The position numbers and the translations under genes are program-made. The notes under the pieces are model-generated. The model saw only the letters and a program-made list of their open reading frames with translations, ran no database searches and had not been told where the DNA came from. A stretch of 64,000 nucleotides of DNA from Ramazzottius varieornatus (lineage: Eukaryota; Tardigrada; Eutardigrada; Parachela; Ramazzottiidae), in contig BDGG01000009.1 of the NCBI GenBank assembly GCA_001949185.1, forward strand, positions 431,347 through 495,346, given 5' to 3'. Below, in pieces: positions 43,883 through 55,651 of the stretch (positions are counted from its first letter, which is position 1; each line of letters starts with the position of its first letter).

Positions 43883-46165
43883 AACAAAAAAGACCTTGTC
43901 ACTTCTTTTCTACATACGCTCTTCGGACAGTGGTGTTGATTTTGTGAAACAAGTTCGCAGGCTCGCCTGGAATTTGCAGGACATGTCTTGAAATGTCTGA
44001 GACTATGTTCAGTCCAGTGAGAACTTCAATGACGCCAACAGTTCATTTTCATCGGCTGATCAAGTAGTAAAAATGATGATATTAATACTATATCAAATAC
44101 CAACACAACATTTCCAACAGTCAGAAGCTTCATATGGTTCAGCTTTAGAGAGCGGCTTCCGTTTTGATGAGTCTGCAGTGACCAGGACCGTAAGAGCACC
44201 ATGCAGCAACCTGTTGAGCAAACGCTTCGGCTTTGGAAGGAGTTCTGTACCATCCAGCTGAATTTCTTCCGATACCTTATCCGGCGTCGGCACATTCATG
44301 CCGACGGGAAGAGGTGATGAGCCACAAGCAATCAGTAATGCCAAGTTAACACGGCAAGAAAACGGCAGTCTCTCCGAGAAAGATGGAAGTTTTCGAAGTA
44401 AACTCCAGTGGGTTCCCATTCGTGGACGATTTGTCGCACAGGGTCTTTTTCGAAATAGTACCGTCGAAGCGCTTGACGAAGAGAAAAAAGGCTTCAGTAT
44501 ATGGGATCCCTAGCTTGGTAATCCCATATACTGCAACATTTTATCGTATATAGAGTAGAGAACAGTACCTCACCTGCGAAAACGAGGGACGCCGGAAGAC
44601 ATCAAAATAAGCAAGAATATCCAGCTGCAGCTCGTGATGACTCGCAACCCATGGACGCCCATGTTCGTGTTTCGTCAGCAGAAGCTTGTTCCTCCATCCT
44701 CATCAGCCGAATAGACTGATCGTCGAGGATCTGTGGAACTATTTCAGTCACGCACGAGAAAGAAAACTGGAAAGAGCTGCGCATGCTCTGACGATATTAC
44801 TATGTATTACAGAGGGAGTTCAATAAGTTTTAAGGCACAAACCACCTAAAAGTGCTATTTTCCAGAGTACGCTCTTAAGAGATAGACCATCTTCTCTAAC
44901 TACTATCCTCAAAACATGAGGTACCTGGCACTCGCACAGAAGGAGAAATAATTTTTTGAAAAGATGAGATTCTTCTTTGCGATTTCTTCTCGAACTCGCG
45001 CATTTTCTAATGTTATTCTCATGTTACCCGTGCCCATGGTGGAAATGGTGTTTTCGAAAACTTGGGATAGATGGTTTTTTAGGGCTTCGACAAAGGGCAA
45101 CTAGAGAGTAAAGGGCATACAGAGCGAAAGCTACCTTCTATCAGAAACAGAAACGCGGTGGAGAAAACTGAATTAAAAAGCTTCAGAAATCAAAAGTTTT
45201 TCTCGAGTCTTGACAGCGGTCCGGCTTGACTTCCTTCTGCTCAAACCAAGCACTAGACCTGCCTCTTGCATCCAGTGCTGGAGTAAACTCAAACGTCTAC
45301 TGAGGAAGAAACTGCATAATATCTTCAAGAACGTGGAGCCTTAAAAAAACCTCCCTTTATATCATGACTTACAAAATTTTTCCAGCAAATGATTCCCAAC
45401 CTAGGCTCTAATTTTGCAGCATTGTCCATAAGTTGCTCTCACTTTACGCAAAAATTTGCAGAGATCGAACGACCACAAAATTTCTGGTGAGCACAGCTTT
45501 AAAACTTATTGAACTCCCTATGTATTCGGGCCCGTTGTTACCTGCCACTGCTTCTGCTGCGTTGCTGAGTTCATATCGTGCCGGGAGTGAAAACTGACTA
45601 TCCACGATGCACCTTCCTGCTCCAGGAAAAGACAACTGTACTGTTACACCCTAATCGGCGAGAAGAAGTCCGCATTCGGGGATGGTGCGGCGAGTACTGT
45701 AGCAGGAACGTTGCGCATCTCCAGAACATACTCCGCGATGCCGCTCGGTGGCCGGCGTATCAGAATCGCTGAGCTGATCCATCCTGTCTGCAGAAGCCAT
45801 CCTCTGTCCTCGAAGCGCCGAGAAGTAATGTTAAAACCATCTCGCAGTAACCAGAATGGAATCAACCTAAAGTAAAGGAGATGAGGAACATTATGAAATA
45901 GTCGACCGGAAGTCCTCGTACGGACTTTTCGGACCGCGAAAACCAAAATAATGACATATTAATGACATACATGATGTACGGTACGTATGGCTGTAACATC
46001 ACCCGTAAGACGGTAAAGTAAGGTTAGCTAATTTCTCTCAGAAGCTTATTAAGCTCCCAGACTCCTCCTCGAAGTCGAAGTCTTGCAGTCTCGATCGCGT
46101 TTAGGTACAAAGAATATCCTAGCTCCACAGCCGAAGCGAAGTCTACGACAGTGCTGATTTCCAGG
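43883..46165. other. Intergenic with possible minus-strand exons
   Basis: A minus-strand stretch 45100-44935 reads LPFVEALKNHLSQVFENTIS... between a good acceptor and donor. Around 44698-44574 lies HHELQLDILAYFDVF before a GTGAGG donor. At 44490-44340 two frames are open. These may be exons of an unrecognised gene or a decayed one, but phases do not join cleanly. A 13-bp perfect inverted repeat (44495-44507 / 44521-44533) lies between them. Confidence 0.3.
44495..44533. repeat. Perfect 13-bp inverted repeat
   Basis: CAGTATATGGGAT and its reverse complement are separated by 13 nt. It could be the tip of a very short MITE, since it begins with CAGTAT like the TA-flanked elements nearby. Confidence 0.7.
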
Positions 46166-48309
46166 ATGGAACAAGTGTTGAGACGGATAGCGCGTAAGCT
46201 GATCCGAGCGTCTTCGAGTAGATCATCACTTCCGCTGACATGCCTCCGACATCTTACGCAAGCTGATATCCCGAACATCAAGCCATCACAGACCGATGCT
46301 AAGGACAAAGCTGGATCTACAAACCATGGGCCTGTTAGGATGACCGGAGCTGGACCATTAACATCTAAGTCTGCCGATGCCACCACAGCATCTTTCAAAG
46401 ATAACACCAAAGATGCAAAGCAACCTCGCTTCGTTACCCGCGACTCTGATTCCTTATCAAAACTGCTGGAGAAAGCTTCCGAGAAGGTGCGAATGGCCGA
46501 AGCGGAGCCGCTAGCAAGCAAAATTAGTACCGAGAAAGTCAGGATGACGGAGGCGGGACCGTTAAGGAAAAAGTCTGATTCAGAGCCAACTTCCAGTAGG
46601 AAAACAGGAGCTGCTGCAACGTCGGACAGTACGGCACGAAGTAGCAGAGACACCAGTAGCAAGAAAGAGAACGCGAAGGCGAGATACGGCCTCGAGTTGA
46701 TGAAAGCCTGGCAAATTTCAGAGTTTGGAGATATCGGAAGTTTGCAACTGGTTGACCAAGTAAACGTCCCGATGCTCGCGGATCCCTTCGGTAAAATTTC
46801 CTCGAAACGAATTCGATTAGACCATTTTCAAAGTGACGCACGCTTCCAGCCAATAATGCTGGAAAAGTGCGCCACTTGGATGAATAACCAAGCTCGACTA
46901 GATTGCTCTTTCACGTGGCGCACGCTTTCAGACGATTTGCGGTAAATGTGCGCCACTTGGGAAAACTACATGGTGGAGTTCGTGTGCCGAGATTTCAATT
47001 CTCACACATTCTGCTTTGTTTTGACTCTCTATGTGTTTACAGATTTACTGGTGGAGATCCATGCTGCAAGTATCAACCCGTTCGACGTGGCGCGAACTCG
47101 TGGTTACGGGGAGAACCTCATCCAAAACATGCGCGATCTGTCAAAGTTCTCGTGGATCCCGCGGCTACCAGACCTGGCTTCATTGTTCAGTCGGAAGGAC
47201 GACCCGTTTCCTCTGACGCTTGGGAGAGACTTTAGTGGGAGAGTGGTGGACGCGGGGAAGATGGTGAAGGGGCTGCGAGCGGGTGATGAGGTGTATGGGG
47301 TGATAGGACCTCATCGACAGGGGACGTTAGCTGAGTACGCATCGACGTCGACATGGTGTGTGGCTAGAAAGCCGAAGAATGTCTCGCATGCGGAAGCTGC
47401 AAGCATCCCGTATGTCGCGTGTACCACTTGGTCGGTGATGAAACTCGTGCAGAATTTGCCGAACAGGAATAGGGAAGATACAAGGGTGCTGATGCTAGGA
47501 GCTTCCGGGGGAATCGGCACCTTCTCCGTTCAGGTTCGTCCGAGCACGCAAAACGTAGTCAAAAACACCAAAAACAGATTCCAGCCATGTATCTCAAATT
47601 TGGTCCTTAAAAAACTGTTCGAATACTTTTCTAAACAAACCGTCCGAAAATTTCACTCAACTTTCGGGAACCCGAATACACCAGGTCTCACCCCGAACGT
47701 GGAACGTCAGTATGCAGGTTGGGGACTTATATGGGATTTTTAATGTCGATCACTTCCTATGGACAATTTATTCTCTTTTTGCAGTATCTAAAGACACTCG
47801 GAGTTCATGTAACCGCAGTCTGTGGTACAGACGGTGTGGAACTCGTGGAGTCCCTCGGAGCTGACGACGTGATCGACTACAAGACGTCAACCGTCGAGAA
47901 AGAGCTGGAAATGCGAGACCGCTTTGACGTTATCTTCCAAGCTTCCGGTCACAACTACGACAGCCTCAAGAAGTTTCTCAAAGGCAACCTCAAGTCTTTC
48001 TTCGTAACTCTTAACTTCCCGCTTCTCAACAACTCCGACAAACTAGGGAGTATTCCTGGTTTGTTAAAGTCAGGTGCGGATTTCTCTCTCGACTACTTCA
48101 AAGGCCTCGCGAACGGCAGCCACACCATCTGGGCGTTCTTCACCCCGAACGGAAGTTTCCTTGAAGAAGTCGCGGGATTGATCGAAGATGGACGGATCAA
48201 GCCAGTCGTCGGCAAGGCGTACAGCTTTGATGAAGTAACGAAAGCTTTCAGTGAAGTGGACGCGGGCAATTCGAATGGGAAGGTCGTGGTCGAAGTCCGA
48301 AAAGAGTAA
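46166..48309 (+). CDS. RTN4IP1: Reticulon-4-interacting protein 1, mitochondrial oxidoreductase
   Basis: Exons 46166-46790, 47043-47533, 47785-48309; 546 residues (human 396). RTN4IP1/Optic atrophy-10 is a mitochondrial NADPH-dependent MDR-family reductase needed for coenzyme Q synthesis and complex I. The N-terminus (MEQVLRRIARKLIRASSSRS) is an Arg-rich amphipathic presequence. The catalytic part shows LLVEIHAASINPFDV, PFPLTLGRDFSGRVVDAG, GDEVYGVIG, QGTLAEYA, and the Rossmann motif VLMLGASGGIGTFSVQ split by intron 2 from YLKTLGVHVTAVCGTDG, then SLGADDVIDYK. Between presequence and enzyme lies a ~150-residue polar insertion containing three VRM-x-x-A-x-PL repeats. Intron 1 carries foldback repeats. 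The ATG at 46166 is the first in-frame ATG. Confidence 0.9.
46810..46985. repeat. Foldback repeat, RTN4IP1 intron 1, two units
   Basis: AAAGTGACGCACGCTTCCAG to AAGTGCGCCACTTGGATG, then a second unit. Confidence 0.85.
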
Positions 48310-48964
48310 CGGTCACATTAATATGCAGCTTGGATGATTTTTGAGTCATCATTCATGCTCTGATTGTTCTTAGCTCTGACAGTCGTAAATGGGAGCTGTG
48401 CCAACAAAGTTGACTAGATCGTTTTTTCAAGTAGCGCACCTTCTCAATCTTTTCGGCTGAAAGCGTGCGCCGCTTGGAAGACAATCAGGCCGGCTTTGGT
48501 TGCCGGTTGCTTTCCTAAGTGACGCACTCTTCTGGCCAAAATCACATATAACGTGCGCCACTGGGGAAAGCGACCTGGTCGACTTCGTTTGCTGAGCTTT
48601 TAAATGTACGGCGCCCTTTTTTCACAGCAGAATAATGTGAGTGATTTCACTTTGTCGTAGGTTTTATAGGTTTTTAACGAGATGATCGCTTGCATATGCC
48701 GATCAGCTTTGAAAGCAAACTACTATGATGTAACTGAGCAAATGAGACAATAAATTGCTACGCCGAGTGATTCTTTGGGAGAGGTATGCACTGTGTCACT
48801 CGTTTGCATTCGATAATATCATACAGCGATTGTTGACGCAATGCCGACATTCAAATGTCCACGATCGGTCTATAGTTCGCGCTGGGCCTTTTGTCGTATT
48901 ATGTGGGTCAGAAGGAGTTCGCAAAGATCCATCATTTCTGGTTACGTTTGACCCAGCTAGAAAC
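48310..48964. other. Intergenic with foldback repeats
   Basis: Two tandem foldback units occupy 48415-48605. The rest is probably 3'UTR and promoter. Confidence 0.4.
48410..48605. repeat. Foldback repeat, downstream of RTN4IP1, two units
   Basis: CAAGTAGCGCACCTTCTC and AACGTGCGCCACTGGGG arms. Confidence 0.8.
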
Positions 48965-50495
48965 ATGGAAGTCACTACGGTGATTCTATTGTTGGTTTCA
49001 TTATTATTTTTTACATATTGTAAGTGGAAAAATAAGATAATGTCGAAAGTCTAGAGTGTTTTCCTGTTGTTGAGTTCTTGGCTTATCATCACGAAATTTG
49101 GTTTCATCTTTCCAGGTAACTGCCAAGTGCCAAATGCAAGATGCGATCCGAGGCCGTGTGTCGAAAAGACCTACAACATATTCCTACGGCAAAATCCCAT
49201 TCTAACAGCGCAGGAAATGGAGCGGATTTACTGTAACCCGTAAGTGGAACCGTCAAAGCTCGTCGTTGTTAATGATGTCAAGTGATGCAATAGTTGACCT
49301 GCCACGCCCAGGTCCGACATGATGCTGAACGTAGTCGGAATATCATGCTAGTACCATTTTGATTTTTAGGACAGTGGAGGGAAGCCTTGTGAGTTTGGTG
49401 AAGTGTTGGCGAGCTCAGTGTGGGAATGCGGCAGTCGCACAAGACCGGATTCTACAAGAGGCCGAGTATACCATCAACCAAGTGTGCAGAAATGTCGATG
49501 CAAAACAAAGTATGTGAATTTCCACTGCGGACATTCTTGTTCTTTTCTACGAGTGTCATTGTAGAGCTGATTGAGGGTTTTGCTACGGGATGTCAAGTCT
49601 TCTACCCATCGCCAAGAGCACTTCCGGTAAACCCGGCCTATTTGAACCACTGCATGTCGCCACCAGGTCGTGGCAAGCGCGCGATAGAGACCAAGAGTTC
49701 GCTAAACCACAGCGTGAGGAAGACTGGTCAGAAGAACCTTCCACCGTCGCTGGTCGAAATGGATTCGGGATGGCAATGGACCGTTGGTCCTTTGGACGAC
49801 CCACCAATTCCCGCACCTTTCTCGACTGGCGCTGGCTATGGAAGCCCGTAAGAACTCATTGAGAACTCGGCAAATGAACTCACCCAAGTGGCGCATAATT
49901 TGATTGTAATTGGCCGAGAAAGTGCGCCACCTGGGGAAAAGATCTGAATGAACTTATTCGCCAACCTGCCAGTTTGCATTTTCGCTCTCGGTTGAAGGGT
50001 CGTTTTCTTAGCTCAGGTCTGTTACAGAGGTCTCGATGAGGAGTTCTACTATGAATGGAAATGGCCCACTGCCTTTTCGAGCAGCGTGGTTTCCGCCCCG
50101 TCGTACTCGATGATCTTCCCTGTGACATCGACCGCGGCCGTATCGAATAATGGCGGGCAGCAGGATGTTAGCTTTTGTTTGGAGACAGGTAAATGACTCA
50201 CCTGTTACGAAGTGATTTGGTCCGTAAACATCCTTGCTTTGCAGGCGAACTGATGGACTGTACTTTGAGCCGGACATGTATTCCCGACCAAGGCAAGCAT
50301 GGCCAGCATGGCTGGTTCCTCATTCACTGTTTTTTTTCCAAGCGGCGCACGCTTGCAGGCAATAACACTACCAACGTGCACCACTTCGGCAAACCAATCG
50401 TGCCGATTTTGTTCGCCGGGCTAACTCAGTACTTATTTAGGCAAAATCATGAAGTCACTGGCATTGGTCTACTTATCCTGCACTGCCATTGGTAA
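48965..50495 (+). CDS. Secreted cysteine-rich protein, copy 1
   Basis: Six exons: 48965-49019, 49116-49239, 49370-49509, 49565-49847, 50028-50188, 50245-50495; up to 337 residues. A signal peptide (MEVTTVILLLVSLLFFTY) precedes a Cys-rich module with CNCQVPNARC, PC, IYC, LVKCWRAQC and YTINQVC. A Pro/Ser-rich segment with a possible dibasic site (GRGKRA) follows, then a second part with SFCLETGELMDCTLSRTC. The Cys spacing of the first module resembles the neighbour at 50449-51450, so the two are probably tandem paralogs. The last exon, as the open frame reads, runs through a foldback repeat to a stop at 50495, 47 bp past the ATG of the next gene. It may instead splice near 50310. No family was recognised. 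Confidence 0.55.
49860..49980. repeat. Foldback repeat, secreted copy 1 intron 4
   Basis: CCCAAGTGGCGCATAATTTG to GAAAGTGCGCCACCTGGGG. Confidence 0.85.
50325..50430. repeat. Foldback repeat, between the secreted genes
   Basis: CCAAGCGGCGCACGCTTGC to CAACGTGCACCACTTCGG; the reading frame of secreted copy 1 stays open through it. Confidence 0.8.
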
Positions 50496-51450
50496 GCTTC
50501 TCCGAAGTCTGAAGTAAGAAAAACCGCATCGTACTTTTATGTTTTTTCTTTGAATTTTAACCATATTGTGATGGATAGTTCACGCTTCGCCGGTATGCGA
50601 TATGAGCAAGGTAACTCAATGCATGCGCATTAGCGGAGGCTCGGTCTTCGATATATTCGATGTCTCCAGAGGAGTGCAATATTGCCAGTAAGAAATTCTT
50701 ACCGCGTTCTTTTTTCGCAAGGAATCAACGAACTTCGTTGCAGATACTATCCGGCGATACTGAATTGCATCACGCGAGACTGCCCCGATCAAGCGGTGAC
50801 CAACGCCGATATGGTTCTTCTCGCTCAGTACAAGAGGTTCCTGATCAATTACTGCACGAACAGGCAATATCAAGCTAGTAAGGGCTTTGGATTCCTGAAT
50901 CGCAGCTCGGAAGTGTAGATTGCCCCCACCCCTTTCGTGTTTTGTAGGTGTTATCAAAGCTTCGGCCAGTTGTCCCATCTTCCTCAACACCGCTGTGCTG
51001 CCCGTCACGGATGCTTCGCTGGTCTGTGCTAGGCAGATGGTCGAGGCAGAAGGGAAACCGTGGAACTTATGTACGATGACGGAAGCCAGTACTTACTGCT
51101 TTGCGAAATCGAAGAACTGCGGTATGCGGAATCTTTTGAGAGGCCCGCAAACGAAACGTACAAGTTCGTCGTCTCAAGTGGCGCACGTTGTCATTTTTAT
51201 TGACCAGAAGCATGCGCCACTCGAGGTGGTGGTCCCACACTTTGTTTGCCAGCCTTATTTTTATGATATCAGAGTTCAGAGATGAATCCAACGGAACCTC
51301 TTGCACGCATTGTAATCCGTTCAGACTTTTACAGACTATACCGCGGTTAACCCGCAAAAGACGGCTTTGCTGGAAATGATCGGCTGCCATCCAGCTGGTC
51401 AGCTCAGATATGGTATGAACTCCTGCAACCCAAATCTTGCCATGCTGTAG
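50449..51450 (+). CDS. Secreted cysteine-rich protein, copy 2
   Basis: Five exons: 50449-50491, 50579-50687, 50744-50878, 50949-51121, 51335-51450; 191 residues with consistent phases. A signal peptide (MKSLALVYLSCTAIVHA) is followed by a Cys-rich domain with PVCDMSKVTQC, YCQYYPAILNCITRDC, FLINYC, SCPIFLN, LVC, LC, YCF, NC and a final GCHPAGQLRYGMNSC. All small introns are standard GT-AG, and the last one carries a foldback repeat. The first half aligns in Cys pattern with the preceding gene. Its role could be an extracellular ligand, eggshell or defence-type protein, which is inference only. Confidence 0.65.
51150..51270. repeat. Foldback repeat, secreted copy 2 intron 4
   Basis: CTCAAGTGGCGCACGTTGTC to AGCATGCGCCACTCGAG. 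Confidence 0.85.
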
Positions 51451-51678
51451 GTTACTGACGAAGGTTTCCTTTCAGACTACAATGCTGCAAGAGAAAACAG
51501 CGCAACGATGAAGAGACCGAATACGTTCATTTTGATTTCGATAATTTTAATATTAGTGAAGCTAAAGATTACATTATGAAACAGTAAAACCAAAACCAGC
51601 TGTGTTCCATCCGAAAACCATTTCACTTCCATGAAATACACTACCGGTAGGGTGGGCGGAACGCTTTTTGTTAATCTA

Positions 51679-53354
51679 TCAAGTCATCTGAGCAAAACAA
51701 ATGCTAGCATTCGTTCCACCAAAACCAAACGAATTCTTTATCGCAACTCTTCTTCTAAACTTCGGATCCCACCTAACACTGGATTTCGAAACAATGCTCA
51801 GTTTATGTATTGCTGGATCGAGGTATTTCAGATTCGCAGTGGGCGGGATGTCTCCAGTATGACAGGCTAAAACGGTAAAAACACTCTCGATGGCTCCAGC
51901 CGCGCCTAACAAATGACCTGTTGCTCCTTTGGTCGATGATACACTAAGGGTCTCTAACGGATCTCCGACGAACATCATGGCGATTGCACCGGCTTCCACT
52001 TTGTCCCCGATAGGCGTCGAGGTAGCTAAAAGCAAAAAACAACCAAAGGTGAACAACAGTCATCAATATTCATATAATTATCATGATATTATGGGAGCTC
52101 GCCAAATCAACTTGATAAGATCGTTTTCCGAGTGGCGCACGCTATCAGCCAATAACCCTGAAACATGCGCCGCTTGGGAAAAGAATCTTGTCGAGTAGGC
52201 ATGCCGAGATGCCATACATTCACCAAGAAACAAGCTTGAAATTTACCGTGGCAGTTTACGTATCCCACTTCTTCAGGTTGGACGCCCGAATGTTCCATTG
52301 CTCTGCTCATACACAGTATCGCTCCTCCGCCGTCTTCTCTCGGGGTCGTTATGTGGTACGCGTCTGCAGATAGTCCATAGCCGAGTACTTCCGCGTATAT
52401 TTTAGCACCACGCTTCTCGGCATGGCTCAGTTCTTCCAGCACGAGAACACCAGAACCTTCACCCATCACGAAGCCATCTCTTCGGACATCGAAAGGCCGG
52501 GAAGCGGACTGCGGATCCTCGTTGAAACCTGTGGACAAGGCGCGCATCCGAGCGAATGCTGCGATGCTCAGCGGATTCACTGCAGCTTCTGTCGCTCCAC
52601 AGACCATCACGTCAGCGTCGCCATACTGGATGAACCTCGAAGCGTCTCCGATTGCATGAAGACCGGTCGTGCAAGCTGTACTACGGTAGAGAACAAAAAC
52701 GGGTAAAAACCAAGAACTAAACGAATAACTCGAATACGGCTAACATAACACACTTGGTGGACCATAAGGTATATTACCCACGTGGAACAGCAGATCGTAC
52801 CATGACGTCATAATCACCCTACGGCCTGCCAAGTCAATCAGATAGCGAAGTTGATACCTTACACAATGATTCGGCCCTTGAAATCCATATTTCAGGCTGA
52901 CGTGTCCAGCAGCGAGGTTCGGAAGGATCCTGGGGATGAAGAAGGGTGACACCTTGGAATAACCACGATTCAGGTCACTGCCTGTGCTTAGGACATCTTG
53001 CAGATCGACCATCCCCATGCCAAGACAAACTCCAGTGCGCTCCTTCTCCGCTTTCGATCCCGGCTTCCACTTCGCATCGGTCAGGGCTTGTTCGGTTGCA
53101 TGTAGAGCGTAAATCATACTCAGAGATAGATACTTGCGATCAGATTTGGAGACAGCGTCAATGTCGAAGGATGTTTCGTCCGTTCCGCGAGGTACAAGTG
53201 CAGCTACCTTGCAAGGGATTGAAGCATACTCTGGAGCATCTAGCTTAGTCGTTGCACTCTCTCCAGCGAGCAAGCGCTTCCATGCATATTGTACTTTGGT
53301 ACCTAAAGGACTGACCAAGCCCAGACCGGTCACAACTACCCGACGCGACTTCAT
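51679..53354 (-). CDS. OXSM: 3-oxoacyl-ACP synthase, mitochondrial type (OXSM)
   Basis: Exons 53354-52858, 52680-52247, 52025-51679; 425 residues. It is the condensing enzyme (KAS II type) of mitochondrial fatty acid synthesis, which makes the octanoyl precursor of lipoate. Motifs: [16 protein letters not shown] at the N-terminus, active-site Cys in [14 protein letters not shown] (the Ser codon is completed by splicing), catalytic His in [11 protein letters not shown], second His in [15 protein letters not shown], and the C-terminal [11 protein letters not shown] loop. All catalytic residues are intact. The conservative start at 53354 leaves no clear presequence; an in-frame upstream extension to 53513 might supply one or may be 5'UTR. 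The intron before exon 3 carries a foldback repeat. Confidence 0.95.
52090..52210. repeat. Foldback repeat, OXSM intron 2
   Basis: CCGAGTGGCGCACGCTATC to AACATGCGCCGCTTGGG with outer arm AACTTGATAAGATCGTTTTC. Confidence 0.85.
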
Positions 53355-54267
53355 GGGTTGAGGAGAAAGGAGCTCAAACGGGAAATTCAGAAAGATGGGA
53401 ATCTCGCGCTCGCGATCAGCTGACGTGAGCGAAATGTTGCTGGAGTGTGACATAACATTACATGACAGGACACACATATCCATACATGATAACATGGCAT
53501 GACACTGTGCCATCGAAGTGTAGTCACTGTAGTGACTCGTTGTGGGGTTCTTGGGTGTCGGCCGAGGAACCGTGGCTCAAAAACTGAAAAACATATTCTC
53601 GGGCGGTAGATGGAATATTGGCTGATATCTACACTTGATATCTTTTTAAAAACCAAGGTTGCAGTCGGATGCGGCATGTCAGTCGAATTAGACACAGTGA
53701 GGTTAGCGAGATTGCGACTCGCGACCATATGGTGCGATAGAACACTTGATCGATTTTTTATCACAGGGTCCTCGCTGCAAAGTGTAGATTAAGGCGAGCC
53801 TGGGGGATGCATCACTCCAGGACTTGGAGCAACAAAGTTATCCTTTGATCCAAAACATGCGAAAACCCTTTGCACCCCCTTTGTTGTGCTCTTCGGGGTA
53901 CTTCCGGGTGTCCCTACTCAGGGGATCAGTTCTCCAGGGTTAAATTAGCAAGTGGACCTCCGGCATGGTACCCAACTACAGCCTTTACTCGAGCCCCACA
54001 TGATTATACTGTAGTGACTCTGCTGAATGTGTTGTGCATCACGATCCTTGAGGCGATCTTTCTAACGTCTGGCATGCGCATGGAAATACCTACGGAAATC
54101 AACAAAAGCCGAAAGATTGACTGATGAAGGCACCGTCGTCATTGCCTGACGCTGTTTTATCTAGTTTCTAATTAGCGAGTTCCTCTCAACGTTCCTGCTG
54201 CTGTCTGCAAGGGCATGAGCGTTGTGGATCACGAGTAATCAACTGGAGAAAGATCCATTCGGCATCC
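53355..54267. other. Divergent intergenic region
   Basis: Promoter region between OXSM (-) and a cytochrome b5 gene (+). Contains CATGACA/TGACATAACAT-like simple repeats at about 53440-53510, similar to those near 39045. Confidence 0.4.
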
Positions 54268-54585
54268 ATGACGAGCGATGGAGCCAGGATGAGCAAGGCG
54301 GAAGAGCAGACGTTTTCTTGGTCGGAAATCAGCCAGCATACCAGTGCGAACAGTCTGTGGGTTGTGGTGCGAGATAAAACTTCACCGGGATCGCCGCTGA
54401 GGGTCTACGACGTGACGAATTTTCAAAAAACTCACCCTGGAGGACATCTCATCCTCCTGAAGTACGCCGGTACGGAATGCTCGAGAGCCTTTGCCGCCGT
54501 CGGACATTCAAAGTATGCCATTAAAAGAATGAGCCAGTATCGCATCGGGATTGCCGAGGCTGACAACGTAGAACCTAGAAAATAA
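54268..54585 (+). CDS. Cytochrome b5 domain protein, soluble
   Basis: Single-exon frame of 105 residues comprising one cytochrome b5 domain. The heme ligands are the His of THPGGHLILLKYAGTE and the His of VGHSKYA; the YDVTNF strand before the first ligand is also typical. There is no membrane anchor, so the protein should be soluble, unlike the tail-anchored neighbour at 55652-56116. An unusual insertion (RDKTSPGSPLR) lengthens the loop before YDVTNF. It presumably transfers electrons, but the partner is unknown. A tandem-duplication origin with the neighbour is plausible though the two are strongly diverged. Confidence 0.85.
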   Translation: MTSDGARMSKAEEQTFSWSEISQHTSANSLWVVVRDKTSPGSPLRVYDVTNFQKTHPGGHLILLKYAGTECSRAFAAVGHSKYAIKRMSQYRIGIAEADNVEPRK

Positions 54586-55651
54586 GCCTTGGCGCCTCTC
54601 ATTTGTTTCCGAAATGTTTTCCGGGAATCCAGCCAGTCAGCTAGAAAGTTTGCATCGCAATATTTCGAGTAGTGGGTCTTGACCTTCATTGTTGTCTTTC
54701 ATTTTCAATCTTACATCTCACACCAGTAACATGCCAATTCTGATCGAAGAACCTGTAAAACTACTTCCACTCTTTCACTTTTGACCTTCGAATAAGCCGT
54801 CTCTCAAACCGGAAGTTAGTATGACATGACTATTCCGATAAAGTTTCTCCCTAATCAAGGATCAACCATTAACGGTGTCTCATGACATACAGTAGGTGAG
54901 GCTTGTAAGATAAGCAAGTCGCTAATTTAGAGATTGCGAAGTGATCCTGACTTGCACCATTCATACGTACAGGAACATCGTGACATCATAAGAACAAGTT
55001 CGTCGCGTACTGTATTTCCCTCGAAAGTTCTGCGCAGTCTCATGACCGGTCGATAAATTACGCCCCGGGTGGTCATAACTTAAGTTTTAGCCGGGGATTA
55101 TCTCATGGGCCTGTCATGTGACTGTGCAGAACTTTGGAGGGAATAGGGCAGCCGCTGTGTCAAATGTCAAAACCGTCATACGTCATTCACGTAGTGACGT
55201 CACCATGTTCCTATTCGTGTTGGATTGTGCCAAGTCCCAGCACACTTCCGTTCGCAATCTCTATAGTAAAGGGAGTGATAAGATCGGAACTCGGAAGTGC
55301 GAGCGAAGTCGCCTTCTGCCTTCGTCGCAGTTAGAAAGTAGTCTTCGTCTTGGACTCTTGGAGGAATCGACCTTTGCCCTTGTACAGGTCTTACGTAAGC
55401 CGAAGGAGCCTGTTATCGTCATTCTAAGGGAGAACGGTATAAGCACGTGTCGTATACTCTATGTTGCCGATTGCTGATACACTTCCATTTTACAGCCTGT
55501 GGCATTAATTTGAGCCATTTCCGGTTGATCGACAGCTAGTCAGCTTGCAGTGCAAGGAGGCTTATCACAAGACAGCAGACTTGACGTAGCCAACCGTAGA
55601 TAGACGCAAGTCACGTAGCAGTACTACACGGACGAACCTTCTCACAACGTC
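54586..55651. other. Intergenic with a long foldback element
   Basis: Contains a palindromic element at 54971-55212. The rest shows no coding signal. Confidence 0.4.
54971..55212. mobile_element. 242-bp foldback/MITE-like element
   Basis: The ends read AGGAACATCGTGACATCA on the left and, inverted, AGGAACATGGTGACGTCA on the right. A second inverted pair lies inside (TTTCCCTCGAAAGTTCTGCG at ~55014 against its complement around 55122-55145). No coding capacity and no certain target duplication. Confidence 0.6.

Noticed and set aside
44026-45946. Definite multi-exon minus-strand gene
   Set aside because: Individual exon-like stretches are attractive, but phases do not join and competing frames are open, so it is left as a possibility only.
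46024-46662. 212-codon minus-strand frame opposite RTN4IP1 exon 1
   Set aside because: It is hydrophobic only because it is the complement of a Ser/Lys-rich exon. The plus-strand frame splices into a clear enzyme.
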